A stretch of 64,000 bases of DNA, taken from the NCBI GenBank assembly GCA_963666825.2, contig OY763044.2, positions 3,286,001 through 3,350,000 on the forward strand. The letters are read 5' to 3'. Positions 37,084 to 45,834 of the stretch are shown here, piece by piece (the stretch's first letter is position 1; each line of letters begins with the position of its first letter). This DNA is from Saccharicrinis sp963666825 (GTDB lineage Bacteria; Bacteroidota; Bacteroidia; Bacteroidales; Marinilabiliaceae). Both the position numbers and the translations under genes were made by a program. The notes under the pieces are model-generated. The model did not search any database. It had not been told where the DNA came from and was given only the letters and a program-made list of their open reading frames with translations.

Positions 37084-38947
37084 TCTTTTTAATAACTATT
37101 GGTTCTGATTGTTTCTCTATAATTAAAGCATACAACTGCTTTAACAAAGGATACTCCTCTGGATAAAAAACAGTTTTATTAATCATGAACTTATAAGTTA
37201 CGCTAATCCTGTTGCCCATAACCGAATATGCCACTAATGCAGAACCTGCATTCTCTGGTAGAACAATTCTGGCTGGCTTCGGTACTGTTTCAAAAATATA
37301 CCCCTCAGGAATGGTAAAATTACTAACAATAACTTTTTCTTCTTTATAGGCAAAATCAACAGGATACTGACGCTCTTCCAGTTTAAATGGATTTTCCTCA
37401 ACCTTTTCAAATAAGAACGGGTTAATCATCACCATATTACCAACTTGTTGAGCTGCATTATTGATTTTAACAGTATACATCTCTCTGGAATCCTTGTAAA
37501 TTGAATCTAAATCAGTAAATGAATAATCCTTTATTCTTAACCCCGGATGATTGTACTCCATTGCTTCTAGAAATTTATCCGAGCTAGCATATTCTTTATA
37601 GTTCTTTCTAAAGTAAAATGCCGAATAATCAGATTGAGAACATTGCATCGTTCCCTCTGCTTCAAGATTGTCATTTAAAGTCAGATTAAAAATATAACTA
37701 CTCTTATCCTTTTTATCTGTTTTTAAATCAATCCAACGTCCGCTTTCATTATTTATTAAACGCCCACTTTTATTTAAACACCTTAATGGAACCATATCAG
37801 CAGGCATTAATTCTTCTGTAGCATCTAATAAATACTCATTTTCACCGATCTTAGCCCTGATGAACATATAATTTAGCTTTTCCAAACTAGGATAAAACTG
37901 ATGAAGTGTACCATTTTCCCTTGTACTAATTGCGACAGGAAGAGCATTTATATCCAACTTCTGTAATAATTGATAAAGCATCATATTAATTTCTGCCGAA
38001 TTACCCTTTTTATCCTTATAAATTCCTCCCAGATGATCTTCTGATGCATAAAGTGATTCTATCTCATTCCATTTTACGCTTTTTATAGCTTCATATGCAG
38101 CTATCATTTTATCATAAGGATCTGAATACTTTTCTTCAATTTCCTTCTTCAAAGCATTAATACCTCCTACTCCATTTGTTAAGGCTCCGCCAAAATGACT
38201 ATGAGATCGTAACCTTTCATTAACAGCTTCCCATGAAGTCGTGAATCCCTTATAATATCCGGGGAAACTAACGTTTAGTATATCAAATTCAAATTTTGCA
38301 AGGTAATTCTCTTTTGAATCCATAAAGGGCTCCTCTTTAAATGCAGGAACATTGTCTAACATAAATGTATATGGACCTGAATTTTTAATCATAATAAAGC
38401 CTCTGGATCTTTTTCTGTATTCAATTTCATTGGTCGGGTCCAGTTGCAATTCACAATGTCTGATTGGAATTTCTCGCTGAAAAGCAAACTCCGCCGGTAA
38501 TAAAAGCTGTGAAGTTTCAATATCATAAACACTTCCAACCTTAATGTTTGGTAAAGCCACTCTCATTTTATAATAGTCATCTGTAATCTTTAATTTAAAA
38601 ATAGATTCATTCTTTAGTTTCTCTTCAACAATTTCTCCATTTTCAAGATTATAAACTTTACCTCTTACCTGCATATCCTCTTTACCCGGAAATGTAAACT
38701 CAGATAAAGAAACTGCAGCTTTTTTTAGAATTTTTACTCGTGTAATAGTAGTGAATGAATAGTTATTACCGTTAAAATAACCATACTTACATAATACAAC
38801 TGCAGACGCACTTGTATCTGGTTCATAAACAGTCATTTTTAAATCTTCGATATCAACTTTTCCGAATTTAATAGGTGATTTGGCTGAGATTTGATGTACG
38901 ATTGCCAATATGCAAAACGCAATCAGAGTTAGAGTTTTAGTCTTCAT
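37061..38947 (-). CDS. DUF3857/transglutaminase-like protein, probable pseudo-enzyme
   Basis: This 628-residue exported protein (signal peptide about 1-22, ending HQISAK) has the same DUF3857 plus transglutaminase-like plan as the gene that follows it. The catalytic cysteine position holds Ser317 (KGNSAEINMML), and the histidine position reads NYMFIRA (359-365) with no histidine; the acidic residue (Asp375 in LLDATEE) is kept. It is therefore unlikely to be a cysteine-type transglutaminase or protease and may bind ligand or regulate its partner. It is the first gene of the two-gene operon and has a good promoter. Confidence 0.82.
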   Translation of the reverse strand: MKTKTLTLIAFCILAIVHQISAKSPIKFGKVDIEDLKMTVYEPDTSASAVVLCKYGYFNGNNYSFTTITRVKILKKAAVSLSEFTFPGKEDMQVRGKVYNLENGEIVEEKLKNESIFKLKITDDYYKMRVALPNIKVGSVYDIETSQLLLPAEFAFQREIPIRHCELQLDPTNEIEYRKRSRGFIMIKNSGPYTFMLDNVPAFKEEPFMDSKENYLAKFEFDILNVSFPGYYKGFTTSWEAVNERLRSHSHFGGALTNGVGGINALKKEIEEKYSDPYDKMIAAYEAIKSVKWNEIESLYASEDHLGGIYKDKKGNSAEINMMLYQLLQKLDINALPVAISTRENGTLHQFYPSLEKLNYMFIRAKIGENEYLLDATEELMPADMVPLRCLNKSGRLINNESGRWIDLKTDKKDKSSYIFNLTLNDNLEAEGTMQCSQSDYSAFYFRKNYKEYASSDKFLEAMEYNHPGLRIKDYSFTDLDSIYKDSREMYTVKINNAAQQVGNMVMINPFLFEKVEENPFKLEERQYPVDFAYKEEKVIVSNFTIPEGYIFETVPKPARIVLPENAGSALVAYSVMGNRISVTYKFMINKTVFYPEEYPLLKQLYALIIEKQSEPIVIKKNEDAASL

Positions 38948-38978
38948 GTAGTTTATTAATTAGGGTTCAAATTTGTAA

Positions 38979-39012
38979 CAAAACTATAATAATTTTGTTA
39001 AATAGCAACAAA
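38979..39012 (-). promoter_or_regulatory. Promoter of the DUF3857 operon
   Basis: On the minus strand TTTG/TTG (39012-39006) and TAGTTTTG (38986-38979) are 19-22 bases apart, close to the Bacteroidota consensus. The start codon is 32 bases downstream. Confidence 0.55.
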
Positions 39013-39543
39013 ATAAGCATATATTTTTGAAACACCCATTCAATTATTCAACAACAAACGCACCTCTATATTTAACAAAAAAAACAAATTTTAAGTGAGC
39101 ATTCCCGAACAATTAATCATTATTTTACAACAGGTTCGCTAATTATACAAACCTCCATTACATACAATAAAATAAAGACTTGATGTTTGAGTAACCATTT
39201 TTTTAGTTACAATAGAATATCCTTTATAAGTATAAGTCAACATATTAGAACAAAACAGGAAAGTAAATATATTGTAAAATAAAAGAAGTTCTATAAAAAA
39301 TAATTGGGAAGATTCATATAGAAGAGAAAAAGGCCATGTTTGGGGAAACAGTGACCTTTTCATTCTCAACTAACACAACACACAATATTCATTTGTAATA
39401 ATAACACACAACACTTAACAAATGAACAGTTAATATTTTAAACTTATCTTTAAAATTATTTAGCAAGATAAATATAATAGATTCAAAAATCAATTTTTTT
39501 ATTAAAATATTAAAATAATAAATATCTAATTATCAATAATACA
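39013..39543. other. Intergenic stretch without a gene
   Basis: AT-rich DNA between two minus-strand genes. Apart from the hairpin at 39328-39360 nothing is supported. A 76-codon open frame here runs through that hairpin and has no coding character. Confidence 0.6.
39328..39360 (-). terminator. Terminator hairpin downstream of the nitroreductase gene
   Basis: AAAAGG...CCTTTT arms with inner CA/TG and TTT-GGGG-AAA pairs form a long, slightly interrupted stem. Read on the minus strand it ends in CCTTTTTCTC, a fair U tract, about 185 bases after the nitroreductase stop. Confidence 0.6.
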
Positions 39544-40296
39544 CTATTCTTCATGGTTCATAAAACCTTGTTTTTGTAATACCTCCAGCAATATTTTACT
39601 AAACGTAACATTATCTTGTTTCTTGTATCTTACATCCGTAAATACTTGCGCCAGGGACTCTTTTCCATTTTCTTTTACAAAACCTATATTTTCAGAAAGC
39701 TGCTCTTTATAAGAATAGATTTTTTTAATATCCTCATCAGAATAATCTTTATATGTCTCGTAATGAATAACGCCATTTAAAGGTAATCGATCCACTAATT
39801 CAGGTACTTCTTCGGGGTATCCCATGGTAACAGTAGTAATTGGAATAACTCCTTTAGGTAAATCCAAAATATCAATAATTTTATCGGCAGTATAAGTAGT
39901 AGTTCCCAGATAACATATACCTAAGCCTTTACCTTCGGCAGCAATACATACATTCTGGGCCACTAATAAAGCATCAATTGCTCCTGTTACAAATGATAAA
40001 AAATTATCGTAGCCAGGTTTTGCATTACTTAATTCGCACCACTTATTAAATCTATTATAATCTGCACAAAAAGTTAAAACAACCGGAGCTCCTTTCACCA
40101 TAGGCTGATTAAAATGACATGGTGCCAATTTTTCTTTACTAGCATCATCCTGAGTTACCACAACACTATATACTTGCATATTTCCTGTTGTAGAAGCTCT
40201 TATACCTGCATTTAAAATCTCTTCCAATACTTCTGGTTTAATTTTATCTGAAGTATATTTTCGAATTGTTCTATGGTTTAATATTGTATCAATCAT
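39544..40296 (-). CDS. NfsA-type nitroreductase family oxidoreductase
   Basis: This FMN-dependent oxidoreductase of about 250 residues has the nitroreductase N-terminal motif (HRTIRKYTSDKI), the ASTTGNMQ flavin segment, the central GLGICYLGTTTY stretch and VTMGYPEEVPELVDRLP. The order resembles the NfsA/FRP group, which reduces nitroaromatics or flavins with NAD(P)H. The frame begins at an ATG at 40323, but that codon lies on a perfect -7 promoter element, so the next ATG (40296, MIDTILNHRT) is chosen. It lies 108 bases after dapA on the same strand, with a dapA terminator in between. Confidence 0.85.
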   Translation of the reverse strand: MIDTILNHRTIRKYTSDKIKPEVLEEILNAGIRASTTGNMQVYSVVVTQDDASKEKLAPCHFNQPMVKGAPVVLTFCADYNRFNKWCELSNAKPGYDNFLSFVTGAIDALLVAQNVCIAAEGKGLGICYLGTTTYTADKIIDILDLPKGVIPITTVTMGYPEEVPELVDRLPLNGVIHYETYKDYSDEDIKKIYSYKEQLSENIGFVKENGKESLAQVFTDVRYKKQDNVTFSKILLEVLQKQGFMNHEE

Positions 40297-40322
40297 TTTA
40301 TCTTGATTTATTTTTAGACACA

Positions 40323-40357
40323 CAAAGATATATTAAAAAACAAAAAGGCCTTTCAAA
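40323..40357 (-). promoter_or_regulatory. Promoter of the nitroreductase gene
   Basis: On the minus strand TTTG (40357-40354) and TATCTTTG (40330-40323) are 23 bases apart. The -33 element lies inside the dapA terminator hairpin. The position fixes the translational start at 40296. Confidence 0.5.
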
Positions 40358-40373
40358 ACTGAAAGACCCCTTT
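40341..40373 (-). terminator. Terminator of dapA
   Basis: On the minus strand a GGGGTCTTTC...GAAAGGCC hairpin with minor mismatches is followed by TTTTTGTTTTTT, about 60 bases after the dapA stop. Confidence 0.75.
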
Positions 40374-40430
40374 GCATCATCACCAACAAAATATAAAATC
40401 ATTTAATCCTAAAACAGGATTATATTTTTA

Positions 40431-41318
40431 TCAAATAATAGATAGCGCTTTTAATTCATCCACAAGCTTTTGCTTATTTTCATCGACCATAGTACATAAT
40501 GGCGCCCTAAAAGTTTCAAGCATAAAGCCCATTTCAGCTAAAGCTGTTTTTACAGGAATAGGATTAGATTCTATAAAGCATAAATCCATCAATTTCTGAT
40601 ATTTATAAAAAAGATCACGTGTAATATTTACATCTCCATTTTGCGATGCTTCCATTAAGATATGAAAATCCTTAGGAATAATATTAGCTACAACAGAAAT
40701 ACAACCATGCGCTCCTAACAGGTTTGCTGAACAAGATAAAAAGTCATCTCCACTATATACCAGAAAATCTTCAGGAGCTCCTGCAAGAATCTCTGTAAAA
40801 TAAGACAACACACCCGCAGCTTCTTTAACAGCTACAATATTTTTAAAATCATTTGCTAACTGAATTACTGTTGCTGGTTCCAACCCTGCTCCTGTTCTTG
40901 AAGGAACGTTATACAATATTATTGGAATATCAACTGCCTCAGCTACAGCTTTAAAATGACTATAAATTCCTTTTTGTGTAGGTTTATTATAATAAGGCAC
41001 CACAACTAAAGCAGCATCTGCACCTAATTCTTTAGCTTTTTGCGTTTTTTCTATTGCTGTTAAGGTACAATTACTACCACTTCCTGCAATTACCGGTATT
41101 TTTCCTTTAATAAGTTCAACTGCACGAGCAACTAATGCTTCATCTTCCTCATCTGATAAGGTAGGTGTCTCTCCGGTAGTTCCACATACCACAATTCCAT
41201 CTGTATTATTATTTAGATGAAAATCAATAATCTTATCAAATGCATCCCAATCGATAGCTCCTGATTCCAGAAATGGGGTAACAATTGCAACTATTGATCC
41301 TTTAAGTGTAAATGCCAT
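40431..41318 (-). CDS. dapA: 4-hydroxy-tetrahydrodipicolinate synthase DapA
   Basis: DapA condenses pyruvate with aspartate semialdehyde in lysine and diaminopimelate synthesis. The 295-residue TIM-barrel protein has the Schiff-base Lys165 (VAVKEAAG), Tyr136 and Arg141 (YNVPSRTG), and the Thr pair in GTTGETPTLS (about 46-55). Length and motifs are standard. It is divergent from an ACT-domain protein gene that could sense an aspartate-family amino acid. A lone -7 element (TATATTTG on the minus strand, 41400-41393) lies about 75 bases upstream. Confidence 0.96.
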   Translation of the reverse strand: MAFTLKGSIVAIVTPFLESGAIDWDAFDKIIDFHLNNNTDGIVVCGTTGETPTLSDEEDEALVARAVELIKGKIPVIAGSGSNCTLTAIEKTQKAKELGADAALVVVPYYNKPTQKGIYSHFKAVAEAVDIPIILYNVPSRTGAGLEPATVIQLANDFKNIVAVKEAAGVLSYFTEILAGAPEDFLVYSGDDFLSCSANLLGAHGCISVVANIIPKDFHILMEASQNGDVNITRDLFYKYQKLMDLCFIESNPIPVKTALAEMGFMLETFRAPLCTMVDENKQKLVDELKALSII

Positions 41319-41456
41319 GGTATTTTATATCTTAATACATTTTAAATAGATACTAAAGTAATGCATTTTTATATACTCTAGTATATCGGTTACAAATATA
41401 ATTGTGATTTAATTAATTGAAAAATTTATAATTAAAAAAAACCATTTTATAACATC

Positions 41457-41486
41457 TTGTTAATTTTTTAACAATTTGTATATTTG
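41457..41486 (+). promoter_or_regulatory. Promoter of the ACT-domain gene
   Basis: TTG (41457-41459) and TATATTTG (41479-41486) are 19 bases apart, a good Bacteroidota promoter. The start codon is 17 bases further on. Confidence 0.65.
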
Positions 41487-41503
41487 CAAAAAGAATTTAA
41501 GTC

Positions 41504-42181
41504 ATGATTACAATTCCCCAAGCTGTTGAAATGGTTATTAAAGTAAAGCCTTTTTTATCTGAGGCTTTATTAGATGGTTTAATTAATATCTCTGCTTTAG
41601 CAAGAAAGATAAAACCTGATATTGAAAAAATTATTTCGAAGGAAGCCAAACACGGGGCTATTGTTATGGCTTTAAACAGACTATCACCGCAAGTTAATTT
41701 TTCGATAAATAAAAGTATCGATAAGATGAGAACCATGTTGGGTGATATTATTGTAAGATCTGATTTAACGGATTATACATTCAGGAATAGCAATTCGCTT
41801 ATTCGTTGTCACATGAAAGTAATTGAATCAATTGCTGATATTCCTGATATTTTTTACACACTTGTAAGAGGTGTGCATGAGTCAAACCTGGTTATTACAA
41901 GTCATTATGCTGATTTTGTGAATAATTATTTTGCACAGGAGGAACTCCTACATAAAACTCAAAATTTATCTGCTATCACTGTAAAGCTACATGAAAGTAA
42001 TTCACAGGTACCGGGCTTTTATTATTATATATTAAAATCTGTTGCTTGGGAAGGTATTAATATTACGGAGGTAATATCAACTACCAATGAATTTACCATA
42101 TTAGTGAACGATGAAGATGTTGACAGAGCCTTCTCTGAACTTAAAAAAATGAAGAGGCCAGGAAAGTTATATAGTATTTAA
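41504..42181 (+). CDS. ACT-domain protein related to the aspartokinase regulatory region
   Basis: This 225-residue cytosolic protein has a helical N-terminal half (LLDGLINISALARKIKPDIE, with a possible helix-turn-helix character) and C-terminal segments that resemble the paired ACT domains of aspartokinase (VPGFYYYILKSVAWEGINIT, TNEFTILVNDEDVDRAFSEL). There is no kinase domain. Homologues are often labelled aspartate kinase in Bacteroidota by domain transfer. Divergence from dapA suggests a sensor or regulator of the lysine/threonine branch, but that is inference. It has its own good promoter. Confidence 0.65.
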   Translation: MITIPQAVEMVIKVKPFLSEALLDGLINISALARKIKPDIEKIISKEAKHGAIVMALNRLSPQVNFSINKSIDKMRTMLGDIIVRSDLTDYTFRNSNSLIRCHMKVIESIADIPDIFYTLVRGVHESNLVITSHYADFVNNYFAQEELLHKTQNLSAITVKLHESNSQVPGFYYYILKSVAWEGINITEVISTTNEFTILVNDEDVDRAFSELKKMKRPGKLYSI

Positions 42182-42426
42182 ACTTATATCATAACAGATA
42201 TATTCTAATTAAAACTTTCTTGTTTTTTTGTTTTATACAGTTTTAATAATATTTTTATCATCGGTTTTTACTGTAAAAATTATAATATTTAATCAGTAAA
42301 TATTAATAATTAGTCATTAAAAGCCTTTAAATATGTAACACTATTAAAAAATTAACGTTACAAGAATTATAAATTTTCACTAGATTAAGCAAAAACTATC
42401 ATTAATTATATTGTAATTTAGAAGTT

Positions 42427-42558
42427 ATGAAAAAAGCATTCGTCATTGTAGCAACTGTTGTGTTTTTTGTTGCCTTGGGTTTAACATCTTGTAAATCGAC
42501 ACAAGACTGTCCAGCATACAGCAAAGTTAAAGTTGAAAAAAATACTGAAAACGCATAA
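42427..42558 (+). CDS. Small lipoprotein, 43 residues
   Basis: This short gene encodes a 43-residue product that starts MKKAFVIVATVVFF and has a clear lipobox (GLTSC, Cys22), leaving a mature peptide of about 22 residues (CKSTQDCPAYSKVKVEKNTENA). Short SPII-processed peptides of this kind are widespread in Bacteroidota, often unannotated. It is followed by its own terminator and precedes gap by about 220 bases. No function is assigned. Confidence 0.7.
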   Translation: MKKAFVIVATVVFFVALGLTSCKSTQDCPAYSKVKVEKNTENA

Positions 42559-42586
42559 GCTAATAACCCTATTATATGGTTAGCCC

Positions 42587-42618
42587 AAGGAGCATTCATA
42601 CGAATTGCTCCTTTTTTT
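42587..42618 (+). terminator. Terminator of the small lipoprotein gene
   Basis: AAGGAGCATTC pairs with GAATTGCTCCTT (one bulged base) and runs into seven T residues. Confidence 0.85.
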
Positions 42619-42699
42619 ATGTATTTTTCTGCTCTACAACACGTTTCATAAGGTTTTTACATTTTTTAATACACATTTTATAAAATCATCTCTTGTTTT

Positions 42700-42731
42700 T
42701 TTGACCAATTGTTAATGATTTTATACTTTTG
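42700..42731 (+). promoter_or_regulatory. Promoter of gap
   Basis: TTTG (42700-42703) and TACTTTTG (42724-42731) are 20 bases apart, an exact match to the Bacteroidota consensus. The leader is about 44 bases long. Confidence 0.8.
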
Positions 42732-42781
42732 TACCTCATTTTTAAGAGAGTTGTAAATTTTATTTCTAAAAAACCTATAAA

Positions 42782-43789
42782 ATGTCAAAAATCAAAATTG
42801 GTATTAACGGATTTGGCCGTATCGGTCGTTTCGTATTTCGTCAGGCTGTTGCCAAAGGAACTATTGAAGTTGTAGCTATTAACGACCTTATCGACGTTGA
42901 CTACATGGCTTACATGTTAAAGTATGACTCTACTCACGGTATTTTCAACGGTACTGTTGAAGTAAAAGATGGTAAGTTAGTAGTAAATGGAACTGAGATC
43001 CGTGTTACAGCTGAAAGAAATCCTGCTGACATTAACTGGGGTGCTGTTGAAGCTGAGTACGTAGTTGAGTCTACTGGTTTATTCTTAACTAAAGAATCTG
43101 CTCAAGGTCACATCGACGCTGGTGCTAAAAAAGTTGTAATGTCTGCTCCTTCTAAAGACGATACTCCAATGTTCGTTATGGGTGTAAACAACACTTCATA
43201 CACTAACGACATGAACTTCGTTTCTAACGCATCTTGTACAACTAACTGTCTTGCTCCTATCGCAAAAGTATTAAACGACAAGTTTGGTATTGTTGAAGGT
43301 TTAATGACAACTGTACACGCTACTACAGCTACTCAAAAAACTGTAGACGGTCCTTCAGCTAAAGACTGGAGAGGTGGACGTGGTGCTGGTCAAAACATCA
43401 TTCCTTCTTCTACTGGTGCTGCTAAAGCTGTAGGTAAAGTTATTCCTGAGTTAAATGGAAAATTAACTGGTATGGCTTTCCGTGTTCCAACTCCAGACGT
43501 ATCTGTAGTTGACTTAACTGCTCGTTTAGCTACTGAAACTACTTACGAAGCTATTTGTGCAGCTATGAAAGAAGCTTCTGAAGGTGAATTAGCTGGTGTA
43601 CTTGGTTACACTGAAGATGCTGTTGTTTCTAACGACTTCATCGGTGATTCAAGAACTTCTATCTTTGATGCAGGTGCTGGTATCCAGTTATCTCCTACTT
43701 TCGTTAAAGTTGTATCTTGGTATGACAACGAAATGGGTTACTCAACAAAAGTTTGTGAACTTATCGAGTACATGGATTCTGTAAAATAA
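42782..43789 (+). CDS. gap: Glyceraldehyde-3-phosphate dehydrogenase, type I
   Basis: This glycolytic enzyme (335 residues) oxidises glyceraldehyde-3-phosphate with NAD. The Rossmann motif is GINGFGRIGR (8-17), the residue after the second strand is Asp35 (AINDL), which favours NAD, and the catalytic cysteine is Cys152 in SNASCTTNCLAP with the His in TVHATTATQ. The C-terminal WYDNEMGYS is standard. Codon use is strongly biased (GCT, GGT, GAC, AAC, TTC-type codons), as expected for a highly expressed gene, and the promoter is close to consensus. It ends at a strong terminator. Confidence 0.97.
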   Translation: MSKIKIGINGFGRIGRFVFRQAVAKGTIEVVAINDLIDVDYMAYMLKYDSTHGIFNGTVEVKDGKLVVNGTEIRVTAERNPADINWGAVEAEYVVESTGLFLTKESAQGHIDAGAKKVVMSAPSKDDTPMFVMGVNNTSYTNDMNFVSNASCTTNCLAPIAKVLNDKFGIVEGLMTTVHATTATQKTVDGPSAKDWRGGRGAGQNIIPSSTGAAKAVGKVIPELNGKLTGMAFRVPTPDVSVVDLTARLATETTYEAICAAMKEASEGELAGVLGYTEDAVVSNDFIGDSRTSIFDAGAGIQLSPTFVKVVSWYDNEMGYSTKVCELIEYMDSVK

Positions 43790-43811
43790 TTACAGTTTAC
43801 AATATAATATT

Positions 43812-43841
43812 AAAGGCTCACTTTACAGTGAGCCTTTTTTT
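43812..43841 (+). terminator. Terminator of gap
   Basis: A perfect 10-bp stem AAAGGCTCAC / GTGAGCCTTT with a 6-base loop is followed by T residues. The left arm ends in A residues, so it may also act for the convergent PorP/SprF gene. Confidence 0.92.
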
Positions 43842-43869
43842 GTATCTATAATTTTTTAATAGCTGAATA

Positions 43870-44859
43870 TTAAAAGAATCGTAATGATTTCACACTTGAT
43901 TTTTCACTATTTTCTTTAACATCAAAGGTTCGCCTTTTATTAAAGCGATAAAGAGATTCAATGGTATAACCAATCGAGAATTCATTTGTATTTCGGGAAA
44001 CAAGATTTGAATTCATGGAAAAACCATATGTATAACGTATCTGTAAATTATTTATAACATTTACATTACAACTTAAAAATCCCCACCCTAAACTCTGATA
44101 AATTCCTCCCATTGCAATTGTTTGATTATAACCAAACATGGCTCCCATCACCCACACAGGAGAATCTGACTCGTATTGATTATAAACAACCTTAGGATTA
44201 ATACTTATAGTCTTAGTTGTATTCCAACTATATCCTGCAGAAATAATTAAAGAACGATCATCTCCTATTCCATTCCAGATATTAAAATCTTCATTATTGT
44301 TGTTTTTCATTAAATATGGAACAGAAACTCCAAGATAATAATCTCTTGAATACAGAAAAGCACCAAATCCCGTATTAAATTGTGTAGAATAATTATATGA
44401 TGAACTGAAATTTGGATCATTATATTGATTCAGATTTAGTTTTTCAAATCCGGTTTGTCCTCCGGAAACGCTAGCATTAATTCCTAATGACAACAACTTT
44501 GATCCCGACAACTTAAGTAAATAAGAGTATGCAAAATTTCCCTGATAGACAGATGATACTCCACTCTTATAAAGTTGCATATTCCCACCAAAAGACATTT
44601 GAGTATTGTTAATTGGCGAATGCAAGCCCAGAATATACTTTTGAGGAGCTCCTTCTATTCCTGACCACTGGCGCTGTGCACTTAAATCTATTGATAATGC
44701 ATTATCAATACCTGCATAAGCAGGATTTATGAAAAATTGAGTATATAATAATTGTGAAACGTTATCATTACTCTGCCCTACAGCACCTCCGAATTGAAAC
44801 ATTAAAATTATTCCAATCCAATACAGTTTTAATAATATACTTTTCAATGTATGTTCCAT
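43870..44859 (-). CDS. PorP/SprF-family outer-membrane protein (second copy)
   Basis: This 329-residue protein of the PorP/SprF family has a signal peptide (cleavage near GAVGQ), the family opening YTQFFINPAYAGID and beta-barrel strands alternating aromatic and polar residues (MSFGGNMQLYKSGVSSVYQ). SprF is needed for secretion or anchoring of the SprB adhesin; here it is the last gene of a four-gene surface cluster. It lies 11 bases after the sorting-domain protein, so the two are probably partners. The remaining C-terminal residues are Lys-rich. Confidence 0.87.
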   Translation of the reverse strand: MEHTLKSILLKLYWIGIILMFQFGGAVGQSNDNVSQLLYTQFFINPAYAGIDNALSIDLSAQRQWSGIEGAPQKYILGLHSPINNTQMSFGGNMQLYKSGVSSVYQGNFAYSYLLKLSGSKLLSLGINASVSGGQTGFEKLNLNQYNDPNFSSSYNYSTQFNTGFGAFLYSRDYYLGVSVPYLMKNNNNEDFNIWNGIGDDRSLIISAGYSWNTTKTISINPKVVYNQYESDSPVWVMGAMFGYNQTIAMGGIYQSLGWGFLSCNVNVINNLQIRYTYGFSMNSNLVSRNTNEFSIGYTIESLYRFNKRRTFDVKENSEKSSVKSLRFF

Positions 44860-44870
44860 ATGAAAAACAA

Positions 44871-45797
44871 CTAGTTTAAATATATAAAGCCTGTATATTC
44901 TTTATTTGTATCAATAACTCTGATAAAATAATAGTAAATCCCCTTTTCAAGAATTTGTCCTTTATGAATTCCTATATTTCCTCTCCCATTCCAATTATTT
45001 TCATAATTTGAAGACTTATAAACTTCCAGACCTTCGTTATTATAAATCTTAATTTGAAGATCATAGTCCTTAAAATCAGGAATAGTAAAAACATCGTTTA
45101 TGCCATCTCCATTCGGGGAGATGCCTTGTGGAATAAATACATCTTCGGAACCTGAATCATTTATTTCGATAAAAAGCCATGCCTGAGAACAATCGCCTTC
45201 AGCATCACACACCTCATATAATAAAGAGTCTTTATTACAACGCTCCTCAAAATTTAAGGTTAAAGTATTATCAGATTGTATTATTGCAGTTCCATGATTA
45301 AGATCCCGGAGTATGTAAAGATCAATAGGTAAATCAAAAAGTTGATCATCATTTAAAAGAACATCAATATTTATTTCTTCACTTACATTAATAGTGTCAT
45401 AATCATCGTATGCAACAGGAGTAAAATTTACATCTTCAACAACAATAGTAACAGTTGTTTCATCACATTCATCATTATTATTACAAACTCTGTAAGTCAA
45501 CTCATCAGTTCCGGTAAAACCCATATGAGGCGTGTAAACAATCATGAAATCCTCAACCTTTACATCGGCATTTTCAGAATCTTTTGTTATAACTAACTCC
45601 TTTACACCACTAAGCAATCCATTATCATTATTCAACACATTAATGGTCTCTGTTGAGCCTTCAAACATTGAAACAAAATCAGAATTTGCAACCAAACTCA
45701 AAGTAGCGTTGGGTGAGACTTCAATATTCTGCCCTTTTAATGAAAATGGAAAATAAAGAATTGTACAAATACATAATATGATAATATTCTTGACCAT
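44871..45797 (-). CDS. T9SS-sorted Ig-like surface protein
   Basis: This 308-residue exported protein has a signal peptide (about 1-22, ending SLKGQ), two cadherin/Ig-like repeats (TYRVCNNNDECDET and LLYEVCDAEGDCSQAW mark their ends, each with a Cys pair) and a gliding-motility-type (type B) C-terminal sorting domain with SPNGDGINDVFTIP and NWNGRGNIG. It is predicted to cross the outer membrane through the SprA translocon. It lies between two PorP/SprF genes. The small size suggests an accessory or anchor rather than a long adhesin. Confidence 0.85.
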   Translation of the reverse strand: MVKNIIILCICTILYFPFSLKGQNIEVSPNATLSLVANSDFVSMFEGSTETINVLNNDNGLLSGVKELVITKDSENADVKVEDFMIVYTPHMGFTGTDELTYRVCNNNDECDETTVTIVVEDVNFTPVAYDDYDTINVSEEINIDVLLNDDQLFDLPIDLYILRDLNHGTAIIQSDNTLTLNFEERCNKDSLLYEVCDAEGDCSQAWLFIEINDSGSEDVFIPQGISPNGDGINDVFTIPDFKDYDLQIKIYNNEGLEVYKSSNYENNWNGRGNIGIHKGQILEKGIYYYFIRVIDTNKEYTGFIYLN

Positions 45798-45834
45798 TTT
45801 ATCTTTTTTAGAACTTTTAGCTTTACTTCTTCTT

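Noticed and set aside
39139..39369. 76-codon frame on the minus strand in the gap before the nitroreductase gene
   Set aside because: It starts within a terminator-like hairpin, has no coding character or recognisable domain, and the composition matches the surrounding intergenic DNA.
42402..42599. 65-codon frame on the minus strand
   Set aside because: It lies opposite the small lipoprotein gene, which has a lipobox, and terminator; the minus frame has neither.
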